Shown piece after piece: positions 46,206 through 54,781 of a stretch of 64,000 nt of DNA (the first letter of the stretch is position 1; each line of letters opens with the position of its first letter). Under the pieces are notes generated by a model. That model worked only from the letters and a program-made list of their open reading frames with translations. It did not search any database and had not been told where the DNA came from. Origin of the DNA: Subtercola vilae (lineage in GTDB: Bacteria > Actinomycetota > Actinomycetes > Actinomycetales > Microbacteriaceae); NCBI RefSeq assembly GCF_004923255.1, contig NZ_QYRT01000007.1, forward strand, positions 1 to 64,000. Reading direction: 5' to 3'. The position numbers and the translations under genes were made by a program.

Positions 46206-47468
46206 ATGACAACTGCAGCAGGGCTGAACTGGGCCGGCAACTATGAGTTCACGGCGCCGCGCCTGCACACGCCGGGTTCGGTCGACGAGGTGCAGCAGAT
46301 CGTCGCCTCCGCAGAGCGCGTTCGTGCGCTCGGAACCAAACACTCGTTCAACGCCATCGCCGACTCGGCGGGCGATCTGATCAGCCTCGTCGATCTGCCC
46401 CCGGCCATCGAGATCGCGGCCGACGGCCGAACGGTGACGGTGGCCGCCGGCACCCGGTACGGCATTGTCGCGTCGCTTCTGCAAGCCGAAGGCTTTGCGC
46501 TGCACAACATGGGGTCGCTGCCGCACATCTCCGTCGCCGGAGCGGTGTCGACCGGTACCCACGGTTCGGGCAACACGAACGGCAACCTGTCGACTGCGGT
46601 CAGCGGGCTCGAGATCGTGAGCGGGCGGGGCGAACTGGTCAGCGTCACGCGCGAGCATCCGTCGTTCGCCGGCATGGTGGTGGGCCTCGGGGCGTTCGGT
46701 GTGGTCACCCGCGTGACCCTCGACATCCAGCCCACCTTCGACGTACGCCAAGACCTCTACGTCGATCTGCCGTGGGATGCCGTACTCGCCGACTTCGAAG
46801 CGATCACGAGTGGCGCCTACAGCGTGAGCCTCTTCACGAACTGGGTGGGCGACACGCTCAGCCAGGTGTGGCTGAAGACCGTGGTGCGAGACGGCCAGCC
46901 TGCGTCGATGCCGAGTGACTTCTTCGGAGCCACGCCTGCTCCCCTCACGGTTTCGTCGCCGGCCGGCAGCGACAACACCACCGTCACGGGCGGGGTTGTC
47001 GGGCCGTGGTCTGAGCGGCTGCCGCATTTCAGGCTCGACTCGACGCCGAGCAACGGCGACGAGATCCAGAGCGAGTTCTTCGTCGACCGGGCGCACGCCG
47101 CCGCCGCGCTCAGCGTGGTGCGCGAACTCGGCGAGCGCATCGCGCCGCACCTGCTGGTCACCGAACTGCGCACGATGGCGGGCGACGAGCTGTGGCTGTC
47201 GCCCGCATACGGGCGGGATTCGCTGGCTATTCACTTCACCTGGAAGAACGAGCCGGAGGCCGTGATGGCACTGCTGCCCGACATCCAGGCCGCGCTGGCA
47301 CCGTTCGGCGCCCGCCCGCACTGGGGCAAGGCGAACACCCTCACGTCCGCGACCGTCGCGCCGCTCTACGAGCGCCTGCCCGATTTCGCGGCCCTGGCCG
47401 AGGTCTACGACCCCGACCACCAGTTTCGTAACGCCTACCTCACCCGCATGATCGGCCTCGCCGACTGA
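46206..47468 (+). CDS. Alditol oxidase, FAD-linked
   Basis: A 420-residue flavoprotein of the VAO fold that oxidises the terminal hydroxyl of sugar alcohols with O2, producing H2O2. The FAD-attaching histidine is H46 in ALGTKHSFNAIAD, the same position as in Streptomyces AldO, and the second FAD segment is STGTHGSGNTNGNLSTAVSG. The length also matches AldO (418). Related L-gulonolactone oxidases differ around both. It reads toward menF with a 50-base gap. Confidence 0.92.
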   Translation: MTTAAGLNWAGNYEFTAPRLHTPGSVDEVQQIVASAERVRALGTKHSFNAIADSAGDLISLVDLPPAIEIAADGRTVTVAAGTRYGIVASLLQAEGFALHNMGSLPHISVAGAVSTGTHGSGNTNGNLSTAVSGLEIVSGRGELVSVTREHPSFAGMVVGLGAFGVVTRVTLDIQPTFDVRQDLYVDLPWDAVLADFEAITSGAYSVSLFTNWVGDTLSQVWLKTVVRDGQPASMPSDFFGATPAPLTVSSPAGSDNTTVTGGVVGPWSERLPHFRLDSTPSNGDEIQSEFFVDRAHAAAALSVVRELGERIAPHLLVTELRTMAGDELWLSPAYGRDSLAIHFTWKNEPEAVMALLPDIQAALAPFGARPHWGKANTLTSATVAPLYERLPDFAALAEVYDPDHQFRNAYLTRMIGLAD

Positions 47469-47518
47469 GCTGGGCGGCGACGGGGCGGCGGGCACGGAGG
47501 CGGGCGTAATCTGGGGGC

Positions 47519-48871
47519 GTGACCGAAACTTCTGAATCTGCGCCGCGACTGCTCGTCGAAACGGTGCGGGTGGGCGACATTCGCATGCTGATTCCGATGC
47601 TCGATTCGCGCGATCCGCTGCTGTGGATACGAAAAGGCCAGGGCTTCGCCGGCATCGGCACGGCACTGCGCCTCGAGTTCTCAGGCGAGAACCGCATCAG
47701 CGACGCGGGGGCGGCCTGGCGCGAGATCGCGGCCGCCGCGACCGTGGTCGACCCGCTGAAGACCCCGGGCACGGGTCTTGTCGCGTTCGGGGCGTTCGCG
47801 TTCTCGGCCCAGTCCGCCGAGAAGAGCGTACTCATCGTGCCGCGCGTGCTCGTGGGCAAGCGCGACGGAGTGCACTGGATGACGACGGTGCACGTTCTGC
47901 ACCCCGACCAGGTGATTCCGGGCGAGGCAGAGGCCGGGCATCCGGAGCCGACGCGTTCAGGGACACAGCCAGAAGCGCGCGCTGAGGCACGGCCTACTCC
48001 CCCGATGAGCCGGCCCGAGCCCACGCTTCCGCCCGCGACCCCGCTTGGCAGCGAGTACCGCATCTCGCTGCTGCCGGGCGCCGCCAAACCCGACACGTAC
48101 CGCGCCGCCGTCGAAGAGGCCGTCAGCCGTATCACGCACGGCGACCTCGAGAAGGTCGTACTCGCGCGCGATCTCGTGGGGCACCTACCCGACGGTTCCG
48201 ACCTGCGCCGGGTGATCACCGACCTCGCGCTGGGCTACCCCGACTGCTGGACTTTCGCGGTCGACGGCCTCATCGGCTCGAGCCCCGAGACCCTCGTGAG
48301 CGTCAGCCACGGCACCGTCACCGCCCGCGTGCTCGCCGGAACCATTTCGCGCGGCCGCGACGCCGAAGCCGACCACGACCAGGCCGTCGCCCTCGCCACC
48401 AGTGCCAAAGACCTCGACGAACACCGCTTCGCTGTGGCAAGTGTCATGTCGGCGCTCACGCCACACGCACGCACGCTCGCTGCGAGCGAGATTCCGTTCA
48501 CACTGAAACTTCCGAACCTCTGGCACCTCGCGAGCGACATCGAGGGCACGCTCGGCGACGGCTCCACCTCGCTCAACCTCATCGCATCGCTTCACCCCAC
48601 CGCTGCGGTGGCAGGCACGCCGACTAAGGATGCCCTGCGGCTCATCGAACGCCTCGAACCGTTCGACCGCGGTCGCTACGCGGGCCCCGTCGGCTGGATC
48701 GGAGCCGACGGCGACGGCGAGTGGGCCGTCGCGCTGCGGTGTGCGCAGGTCGACGCCGACGGCTACATCACAGCGTACGCGGGCGCCGGAATCGTCTCCG
48801 AGTCAGACCCCGAGCGCGAGTTTCTCGAGACGCGCATGAAGTTTCGCCCCATGGTCGAGGCCTTCGCGTAA
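47519..48871 (+). CDS. menF: Isochorismate synthase
   Basis: A 450-residue chorismate-using enzyme, first step of menaquinone synthesis. GTG start at 47519. The C-terminal chorismate-binding domain begins near residue 180 (YRAAVEEAVSRITHGDLEKVVLARDLVG, with the general-base lysine), and later GSSPETLVSVSHGTVTARVLAGTISRG and HPTAAVAGTPTKDAL, then RYAGPVGWIGADGDGEWAVALR. A Pro-rich stretch near 140-175 is a linker. MenF/EntC/DhbC are close relatives; the presence of menD, menG and polyprenyl synthase nearby decides for MenF. Confidence 0.93.
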   Translation: MTETSESAPRLLVETVRVGDIRMLIPMLDSRDPLLWIRKGQGFAGIGTALRLEFSGENRISDAGAAWREIAAAATVVDPLKTPGTGLVAFGAFAFSAQSAEKSVLIVPRVLVGKRDGVHWMTTVHVLHPDQVIPGEAEAGHPEPTRSGTQPEARAEARPTPPMSRPEPTLPPATPLGSEYRISLLPGAAKPDTYRAAVEEAVSRITHGDLEKVVLARDLVGHLPDGSDLRRVITDLALGYPDCWTFAVDGLIGSSPETLVSVSHGTVTARVLAGTISRGRDAEADHDQAVALATSAKDLDEHRFAVASVMSALTPHARTLAASEIPFTLKLPNLWHLASDIEGTLGDGSTSLNLIASLHPTAAVAGTPTKDALRLIERLEPFDRGRYAGPVGWIGADGDGEWAVALRCAQVDADGYITAYAGAGIVSESDPEREFLETRMKFRPMVEAFA

Positions 48872-48982
48872 CCCGCCTCGCCCGCCCTCGCCCCCGCTCG
48901 TCAGTGTTCGCAAGATCACAGCGGTCGGCAGAGCGGTCGGCGCACCGGTCGGCAGAGGGGGAGGGCGAGCATCCGGAGGCGA

Positions 48983-49936
48983 TCAAGTCGCAGCAAGGCG
49001 CGCCTTCTCGACGTCGATGTCGTAGTCGGCGGCCGGCCACTGCTGGTCGAGACCCCGAAGGGCGGCGCGCAAGAGGTTCTGCACCGCGAGGCGGGCATAC
49101 CATTTGCGGTTCGCCGGCACGACGTACCAGGGGGCCGTGACGGTCGACGTGCGATCGAAGACGCTCTGATAGGCGGCCTGGTACTGGTTCCACAGCATGC
49201 GCGAATCGATGTCGCTGGGGTTGTACTTCCAGTGCTTGTCGGGGCGCTCGAGGCGCGAGGCCAAGCGGGCCTTCTGCTCGTCGGGGCTGATGTTCAGCAT
49301 GACTTTCACGACCGTGGTGCCGTGCTCGGCCAGTTCGGTCTCGAAGTCGTTGATCTGCCGGTAGCGGTCGTCGATCTCCGACGGGCTCGCCAGGTTCAGC
49401 ACTCTGCCGGCCAGAACGTCTTCATAGTGCGAACGGTCGAAAACACCGATCTGCCCGGCGGCAGGCAGGCGTTTGCGAATACGCCACAGAAAGTCATGCT
49501 GCAACTCCTCCTCTGTGGGCTTCTTGAAGCTGGCATGCGATATACCCTCGGGGTTCACTGAGCCGACAACGTGGCTGACGATGCCGCCCTTGCCCGACGA
49601 ATCCATGCCCTGCAGAACCAACAGAACTGAGCGACTGTCACCCGAGAGGCTGTTGGCGAACAGCTTCTCCTGCAGCGACTCGAGTTCGGCACCGGATGCG
49701 ACGAGCTCACGCTGGCCAGCGATCTTGTCACCGCGATAACCGGGGGCGGCGCTCGGGTCGGTGTCGGCGAGCACGAAACCGGCTCCGGCGTGCAGGAGGT
49801 CGGCGGGGGCATCCACCCAGCCCGACAGAGGTGCCTTGCCCGCAACCCTGTCAGACCTGTCAGCTGCATCGGCGGCGACCCTGTCGCCCGACGCTTTCGC
49901 TTTCGCTTTCGAGCCCGACTTCTTCGACGATGCCAT
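48983..49936 (-). CDS. Polyphosphate kinase 2 family protein
   Basis: A 317-residue enzyme that transfers phosphate between polyphosphate and nucleotides. ATG at 49936 with GGAGGG 7 bases upstream. Walker A-like LVLQGMDSSGKGGIVSHV, the lid segment FGVFDRSHYEDVLAGRV pattern (here IGVFDRSHYEDVL) and FETELAEHGTTVVKVMLNISPDEQ are diagnostic of PPK2. The N-terminal 40 residues are Lys/Ala-rich. Class (ADP- or AMP-phosphorylating) cannot be decided by eye. Confidence 0.93.
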   Translation of the reverse strand: MASSKKSGSKAKAKASGDRVAADAADRSDRVAGKAPLSGWVDAPADLLHAGAGFVLADTDPSAAPGYRGDKIAGQRELVASGAELESLQEKLFANSLSGDSRSVLLVLQGMDSSGKGGIVSHVVGSVNPEGISHASFKKPTEEELQHDFLWRIRKRLPAAGQIGVFDRSHYEDVLAGRVLNLASPSEIDDRYRQINDFETELAEHGTTVVKVMLNISPDEQKARLASRLERPDKHWKYNPSDIDSRMLWNQYQAAYQSVFDRTSTVTAPWYVVPANRKWYARLAVQNLLRAALRGLDQQWPAADYDIDVEKARLAAT

Positions 49937-49999
49937 GATGACGCCCTCCATTGGATCGCCCCAGCGTACTGCGCACCCACCCGAGCCCCCCATCTTCGC

Positions 50000-50053
50000 G
50001 TCGACGCGAAGCGCGTCGGTGTGCTGGTCGACGCGAAGCGCGCCGGTGTGCGG
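50000..50053. repeat. Tandem 27-bp direct repeat between menD and ppk2
   Basis: Two adjacent copies of a 27-base unit starting GTCGACGCGAAGCGCG (50000-50026 and 50027-50053), differing at two positions, fill most of the space downstream of the menD stop codon. No gene or terminator is seen in it. Confidence 0.85.
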
Positions 50054-50054
50054 G

Positions 50055-52112
50055 TCAGCGCTGCAGGGGGACTTCGAGCAGGGTAGGGCCGGAGACGGGG
50101 GCCGTGAGGGCGGCGTCGAGTTCGGCGCGGGTGGTGGCGCGGGTGTAGTGCCAGCCGTACGCCTTCGCGAGCGCCTCGAGGTCGGCGGTGTGTGGCGTGA
50201 TCATCACACGGTCAAAGGCGGTTCGATCGGCGGTCGCGGCCACCTCGAGGGTGTCGAAGATCGTTCCACCCTGGTCGTTGGCGACGATCAGCTGGATGCG
50301 CGGTCGCCGCTCCCCCGCACCGAAAAGCATGCTCCCCACGTCGTGCAGCAGGGTGAGGTCGCCGAGCAGCACCCGGGTGACGCCGACTCCGCTGGCGGTG
50401 GCTGTTCTGGCGGCGGCGGTGGCGGTGGCGGTGGCCTTTACGCCCGGAAAGCGTGAGCGCTGGCTGGCCAGGGCGATGCCGGTGGCGGTGGCGATGGTGC
50501 CGTCGATTCCGGCGAGGCCGCGATTGGCGTGCACGGTGATCTTCTTGCCGGGGGCGGCGCGGTCGAGGTCACGAATCAAGCGAGAGGCGCCGAGGATCAG
50601 ACGGTCGTGCGGCCAGGTGGCCCGCCAGACGGCGAGCCCGAGCATCCGGCGGCTGATCGGGGTGCGGAGCGCGGCCAGTTCGGTGACGCGGTAGTCGCGG
50701 CGATCGGCGATGTTCGGTGATCGGGCAGCTTCGACGTTGGGGGGTGCCACGTCGTCGCTCTGTGCATCGACGATGGAACGGCTGGTCAGCACCCACGATC
50801 GCAGCCATTCGCGTTCGGCGTCGAGCACGTCGCCGGTGGCGGGCGGAACGCTGGCCTCGGTGACGAAAGTGGTGACGCGGTGACCCGGGTTGTACACGTC
50901 GGGAGGGACGGCGGACGCGGGTTCGGATGCGGCAAGGTGCGAGAGTGTCAGCGCGGGTTCGGGCGCGGCGGGCTCACCGCCGGGTTCGGGCGCGATTGCG
51001 AACCGCTCGCGGGCAGTGGCCGGCGAGGAGAGCGCGAGCGCCGCCGGGGTCACGACGATGGTTTCGACGCCGTCGCGCAGGGAGAGGGCCGGAACCTCAC
51101 GCGAGAGTGTCGGGTGCCCGAACACGATGACGCGCTGCACGAGGCCGCCGAGGCCCGGGTCGTTCAGCAGCTCGCGGTAGGCGATGACAAGGTTGCGGCC
51201 GTAGCGGGATCCGCTCGATGCTTCGGCGAGCAGCGGCCAGCCGCCCTGGTGGGCCAGCTCTTCGGCGGCGGGTCCGGCGCCGTGACCGGCCACGACAACA
51301 GTGCGGGGGCCGCGCGGCAGTTCGATGGGGGCGCTGAGCGCGGCAGGAGCAACGAGTTCGGCGGCCGCGACGTCAGCAGGCAATGGCACCTGCACCGGCA
51401 CCTGCACCGGCACCGACGGCTGCACCTGCACCGACACCGACAACGGCTCCGACACCGCCGAGAGGGCGGGCATCGGCCCCGACAGCGGCTCTCGAAACTG
51501 CAGGTTCAGGTGCACCGGCCCGGGGGTGCCGGTGTGGGTACCGAGGGCCGCATCCACCGCGGCGCGGGCGAGGTCGGCAGCACGGCGGGGCTCGGCGGGG
51601 TCGCCGGTGGGAGCATCCACGTCGACCGCCAGACGCACAAAACGGCCGAAGAGGCCGGGCTGCCACGTGGTCTGGTTGCCGCCGGTGCCGCGCGCATCGC
51701 TCGGGCGGTCAGAGGTCAGCAGCAGCATCGGAACGCCCGAGTGGCTGGCCTCGAGCACGGCAGGCAGAAGGTTGGCGACGGCCGTTCCCGACGTTGTAAC
51801 GACGATTGCCGGATGCCCGGTCTCAACCCCGAGGCCGAGAGCAGTGAAGGCTGCCGAACGTTCATCGATGCGCACCTGGAGGTCGAGCATGCGTGCACTG
51901 TCGAACGCGGCGAGTGCGAGAGCCAGCCCCTGCGAGCGCGACCCGGGGGTCAGTACCGCGTCGGTCACGCCGAGCGAGACGAATTCGCGGAGCAGTGCGA
52001 CGGCGAAGTCGGCCGCAGGGCTGACAACAGACTCGCGCACAGGTGACGCACCCGAACCCGCACCCGCCGATGCGCCCGATTCAGCCGCACCAGGTTGATG
52101 ACCGGCCGTCAC
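50055..52112 (-). CDS. menD: 2-succinyl-5-enolpyruvyl-6-hydroxy-3-cyclohexene-1-carboxylate synthase
   Basis: Thiamine-diphosphate enzyme of menaquinone synthesis. N-terminal domain with AVLTPGSRSQGLALALAA and RIDERSAAFTALGLG (the catalytic Glu region), then TSGTAVANLLPAVLEASH, the middle domain and the C-terminal ThDP domain (LLGDLTLLHDVGSM, NDQGGTIFDTLE). At 685 residues it is about 100 longer than usual, mainly because of a Val/Pro/Gln linker at about 222-245 encoded by tandem CACCTG/CACCG-type repeats, and Ala/Thr-rich loops near 380-400 and 580. GTG start at 52112 overlapping the PLDc_N gene stop. Confidence 0.95.
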   Translation of the reverse strand: MTAGHQPGAAESGASAGAGSGASPVRESVVSPAADFAVALLREFVSLGVTDAVLTPGSRSQGLALALAAFDSARMLDLQVRIDERSAAFTALGLGVETGHPAIVVTTSGTAVANLLPAVLEASHSGVPMLLLTSDRPSDARGTGGNQTTWQPGLFGRFVRLAVDVDAPTGDPAEPRRAADLARAAVDAALGTHTGTPGPVHLNLQFREPLSGPMPALSAVSEPLSVSVQVQPSVPVQVPVQVPLPADVAAAELVAPAALSAPIELPRGPRTVVVAGHGAGPAAEELAHQGGWPLLAEASSGSRYGRNLVIAYRELLNDPGLGGLVQRVIVFGHPTLSREVPALSLRDGVETIVVTPAALALSSPATARERFAIAPEPGGEPAAPEPALTLSHLAASEPASAVPPDVYNPGHRVTTFVTEASVPPATGDVLDAEREWLRSWVLTSRSIVDAQSDDVAPPNVEAARSPNIADRRDYRVTELAALRTPISRRMLGLAVWRATWPHDRLILGASRLIRDLDRAAPGKKITVHANRGLAGIDGTIATATGIALASQRSRFPGVKATATATAAARTATASGVGVTRVLLGDLTLLHDVGSMLFGAGERRPRIQLIVANDQGGTIFDTLEVAATADRTAFDRVMITPHTADLEALAKAYGWHYTRATTRAELDAALTAPVSGPTLLEVPLQR

Positions 52113-52474
52113 CGCTCTGATCTGCCGTTGTCGGACTTCTTGTTGTCGGGGTCGTCATCGACGTCGGCGAGGGCTTGCTCGAGGTCGCGCAGCTGCGCCT
52201 CAGACACCGGGTCGACGCGGAGAGCGCCCAGAAACTCGGGGTCGTCGTCGGGGCCGACCGTGCGATACACGGGCTGCTTGCCGGCGCTCTTTCGCCCGCG
52301 ACCGATCAAGAACCACAACACCCCACCGATGACCGGGAACAGCAGCACGATGAGCACCCATGCCACTTTGGGCAGCCCTCGTACACGCACTCGCGCGAAC
52401 AGCAGGCAGTCGACGAGCGCGTACACGTAGAAAGCCACCGCAATCGCGACAAGACCAACCAGGAGACGAGCCAT
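52109..52474 (-). CDS. PLDc_N-domain small membrane protein
   Basis: A 121-residue protein with two TM segments (about residues 3-22 and 36-57). The motif VLIVLLFPVIGGVLWFLIGR is typical of the N-terminal domain of phospholipase-D-like cardiolipin synthases, here alone. The C-terminal half is acidic. ATG at 52474; stop overlaps the menD start. In actinobacteria such a gene commonly lies beside the menaquinone genes; role unknown. Confidence 0.85.
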   Translation of the reverse strand: MARLLVGLVAIAVAFYVYALVDCLLFARVRVRGLPKVAWVLIVLLFPVIGGVLWFLIGRGRKSAGKQPVYRTVGPDDDPEFLGALRVDPVSEAQLRDLEQALADVDDDPDNKKSDNGRSER

Positions 52475-52575
52475 GCACAAACCTTACGCCTTGAATATGC
52501 CCTCGCGGCCGGTGTCAACTATGTGCAGAGCAGCCTTACAGCGAGTGATCAGAACCGGTCGCATAAACTGTGCAT

Positions 52576-52881
52576 GTGAAAACTGGACGCACGTGGCTGG
52601 TCTATACGCTGATTCGCCTCGGCATCTTCGCCGTGGTGCTCGCAGCCCTTCTCCTGACCCAGATGACACCCTTCATTGCGGCAGCGGTTGCGGCCGTCAT
52701 TTCGCTCTGCGCCTCGTACATCTTTCTGCGGAAGCCCCGCGAGCAGCTGGCTGAAGGCCTCTACGAAGCACGTCACGGTGAGGCCAAGCAGGCCAAGCGT
52801 CTGCCGGAGAAGGCGGGCTCTGACGAAGAGAACGAAGACACCGTGGTTGATGCCTCCGATCTGGATGCTCCGCAGAAGTGA
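52576..52881 (+). CDS. DUF4229 membrane protein
   Basis: About 101 residues, two TM segments (LIRLGIFAVVLAALLLTQ and FIAAAVAAVISLCASYIFL), then a basic/acidic tail with LRKPREQLAEGLYEARHG, the family's conserved motif. A TAAACT -10-like box at 52564-52569 lies only 6 bases before the GTG at 52576, pointing to leaderless translation; a GTG at 52570 is possible but would be outside such a transcript. DUF4229 is actinobacterial and often neighbours menA. Confidence 0.8.
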   Translation: MKTGRTWLVYTLIRLGIFAVVLAALLLTQMTPFIAAAVAAVISLCASYIFLRKPREQLAEGLYEARHGEAKQAKRLPEKAGSDEENEDTVVDASDLDAPQK

Positions 52882-52887
52882 TTCGGG

Positions 52888-53400
52888 TCAGAGCGATTCG
52901 TTGTGCCGCCAGACCGCGTCGGTGACCCACGAGAGCTCGTCACTGAACCGCTGTAGCAGGCGCGAGAAGTCTGCGCGATCCTCCTCGTTCCATTTGCCGA
53001 CGAGGGTGTTGTAGACCTCCTGCGCGATGCGGCGGTGCCGCTCGATCGCCACTCTGCCCGCAGCGGTTGCGGTCACGAGCACGGCTCGCCGATCGGCCGG
53101 GTCGGGCTCGCGCACGACGAGGCCCGCCGCTTCGAGGCGCCTGATCTCTGTGGTCATCGTCGACTTGTCGACGCTCAACCACTCGGCGAGCCGTGACATG
53201 CGGGTCGGCTTGGAGCCGACGAGGCGTTCGAGGAGCCAGGCGTCGGTACTCGAGAGTGCGGCGCCCTCGGCGTCGTGCAGCGTGCGGCGGTTGTCTGCCC
53301 TCGTCGACCACCGCTGGATGAGCGCGAGTGTCGATTCGATCGACTCACCCACATTGACGGGCTCGACCGTCTCGGCGGGCTCCATACCGTCTTCAGCCAT
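52888..53400 (-). CDS. MarR-family transcriptional regulator
   Basis: A 170-residue winged-helix regulator. ATG at 53400 is preferred; ATG at 53385 is possible. The wHTH covers about residues 58-120 (SSTDAWLLERLVGSKPTRMSRLAEWLSVDKSTMTTEIRRLEAAGLVVREPDPADRR pattern, seen in parts: MSRLAEWLSVDKS and DPADRRAVLV). It is divergent from terC across 133 bases with a clear dyad, so it probably represses both itself and terC. It may sense oxidants or organic compounds as MarR proteins do; the ligand is unknown. The 3' end is 6 bases from the DUF4229 stop. Confidence 0.93.
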   Translation of the reverse strand: MAEDGMEPAETVEPVNVGESIESTLALIQRWSTRADNRRTLHDAEGAALSSTDAWLLERLVGSKPTRMSRLAEWLSVDKSTMTTEIRRLEAAGLVVREPDPADRRAVLVTATAAGRVAIERHRRIAQEVYNTLVGKWNEEDRADFSRLLQRFSDELSWVTDAVWRHNESL

Positions 53401-53429
53401 ACCTGAACATAACCTGTCTAACCACGTTG

Positions 53430-53459
53430 TTGGTTTGGTTGGATCAATCCAACTAATAT
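53430..53459 (+). promoter_or_regulatory. Candidate terC promoter
   Basis: A TAATAT -10 box (53454-53459) directly follows the MarR-type dyad, and TTGGTT (53430-53435) lies 18 bases before it as a weak -35. The operator thus occupies the whole spacer between the boxes, which would let MarR block polymerase. Confidence 0.55.
53438..53453. promoter_or_regulatory. MarR-type operator between marR and terC
   Basis: GTTGGAT-CA-ATCCAAC is a perfect dyad with 7-base arms, the size of MarR sites. Part of the same motif (CACCAACTAA, 53469-53478; TTGTTGGTTTGG, 53427-53438) repeats on either side, suggesting more than one dimer. It lies 38 bases from the MarR start codon and 80 from the terC start. Confidence 0.6.
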
Positions 53460-53533
53460 AGTGGGAGCACACCAACTAAATTACCCCCTCCCCTTCACCC
53501 GCACCGTCTCGCTCACGAGGAGAAACGTCTCTC

Positions 53534-54715
53534 ATGGAAATCCCCGGTTATGTCTGGCTGCTCACCGTCGTCGGTATTCTGGCCCTGCTCGCCTTCGACT
53601 TCTTCGTTCACGTACGAAAAGCTCATGAGCCCACTCTGAAGGAGGCCGCCAAGTGGTCGGCCATCTACGTGGGCATCGCCATCCTGTTCGGCGTCGGCCT
53701 GCTGATGTTCGGGGGGCAGACCCTCGGTACCGAATACTTCGCGGGGTACATCACCGAGAAGGCATTGTCAGTCGACAACCTCTTCGTCTTTCTGATCATC
53801 ATCGCGAGCTTCCGGGTACCGCGCGCCGACCAGCAGAAGGTGCTGCTCTTCGGCATCGTCTTCGCGCTGATCGCCCGCACCGGGTTCATCTTCATCGGTG
53901 CCGCGGCCATCAACTCCTTCGCGTGGCTGTTCTACCTGTTCGGCGGGTTCCTCATCTTCACCGCCATCAAGCTGCTGCGCCCCGAGTCAGAGGGCGATGA
54001 CGCCGACAACGTCATCATCCGACTCGCAAAGCGACTGTTCCACACCACCGAGCGGTACGACGGCGACAGATTCTTCACCCTCGAGAACGGCAAGAAGGTT
54101 CTCACCCCGATGCTGCTCGTCATGGTTGCCATCGGCGGAACAGACCTGCTGTTCGCGCTCGACTCTGTACCGGCCATCTTCGGTCTCACCCAGAACACCT
54201 ACATCGTGTTCACCGCCACGGCGTTCTCGCTGATGGGGCTCCGCCAGCTGTTCTTTCTCATCGACGGGCTACTCGACCGTCTGATCTTCCTCAGCTACGG
54301 TCTCGCCACGATTCTCGCCTTCATCGGCGTGAAGCTGGTACTGCACGCGTTGCACGAGAACAACCTGCCCTTCCTGAACGGCGGGCAGCACATTCCGGTG
54401 TTCGAGATCAGCACCGAGCTCTCGCTGATCGTGATCATCGGAGTTCTCGCCATCACCGTTCTGGCTTCTCTCTTCAGCCCGGCCGGCAAGGCGAACACTG
54501 TCATCAGTGATGCCCGCATCCAGGCGAAGAAGTTCGTCGAGCACGACTTCGACAACGACACAGCCGCACGCGACAAGACGTACAACCGCATGCTGGCTCG
54601 CGAGGCGGCCATCAAGACGCTGCCGACCAAGTACAGCGCGAAAGCGGCCGAAGACGACGAGCTGATCGAGCTGCTCGGTAAGGCGCACGAATTGCGCGGC
54701 CAGAACGCAAAATAA
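53534..54715 (+). CDS. TerC-family integral membrane protein
   Basis: A 393-residue protein with seven or more TM segments. Family signature EKALSVDNLFVFLIIIASF (residues about 75-93) contains the acidic residues of the proposed metal site; ATDLLFALDSVPAIFGLT-like segment (here GTDLLFALDSVPAIFGLTQNTYIVFTATAFSLMG, in parts) is the second. The central loop between them is cytoplasmic and variable. TerC is linked with tellurite resistance and with manganese or other metal export during membrane assembly. The C-terminal about 75 residues are soluble, an extension relative to the core. Start ATG with AGGAG upstream. First gene of the Ter cluster. Confidence 0.94.
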   Translation: MEIPGYVWLLTVVGILALLAFDFFVHVRKAHEPTLKEAAKWSAIYVGIAILFGVGLLMFGGQTLGTEYFAGYITEKALSVDNLFVFLIIIASFRVPRADQQKVLLFGIVFALIARTGFIFIGAAAINSFAWLFYLFGGFLIFTAIKLLRPESEGDDADNVIIRLAKRLFHTTERYDGDRFFTLENGKKVLTPMLLVMVAIGGTDLLFALDSVPAIFGLTQNTYIVFTATAFSLMGLRQLFFLIDGLLDRLIFLSYGLATILAFIGVKLVLHALHENNLPFLNGGQHIPVFEISTELSLIVIIGVLAITVLASLFSPAGKANTVISDARIQAKKFVEHDFDNDTAARDKTYNRMLAREAAIKTLPTKYSAKAAEDDELIELLGKAHELRGQNAK

Positions 54716-54781
54716 CGTCGTATCCTCTAGCGTGGGGGAGTACCTCAACGCTCCGAATGCACAACACAAGGAGAACACATC

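Noticed and set aside
46161-47666. Long antisense frame opposite alditol oxidase and menF
   Set aside because: Composition is Arg/His/Gly-rich, no motifs, and both plus-strand genes have intact catalytic features.
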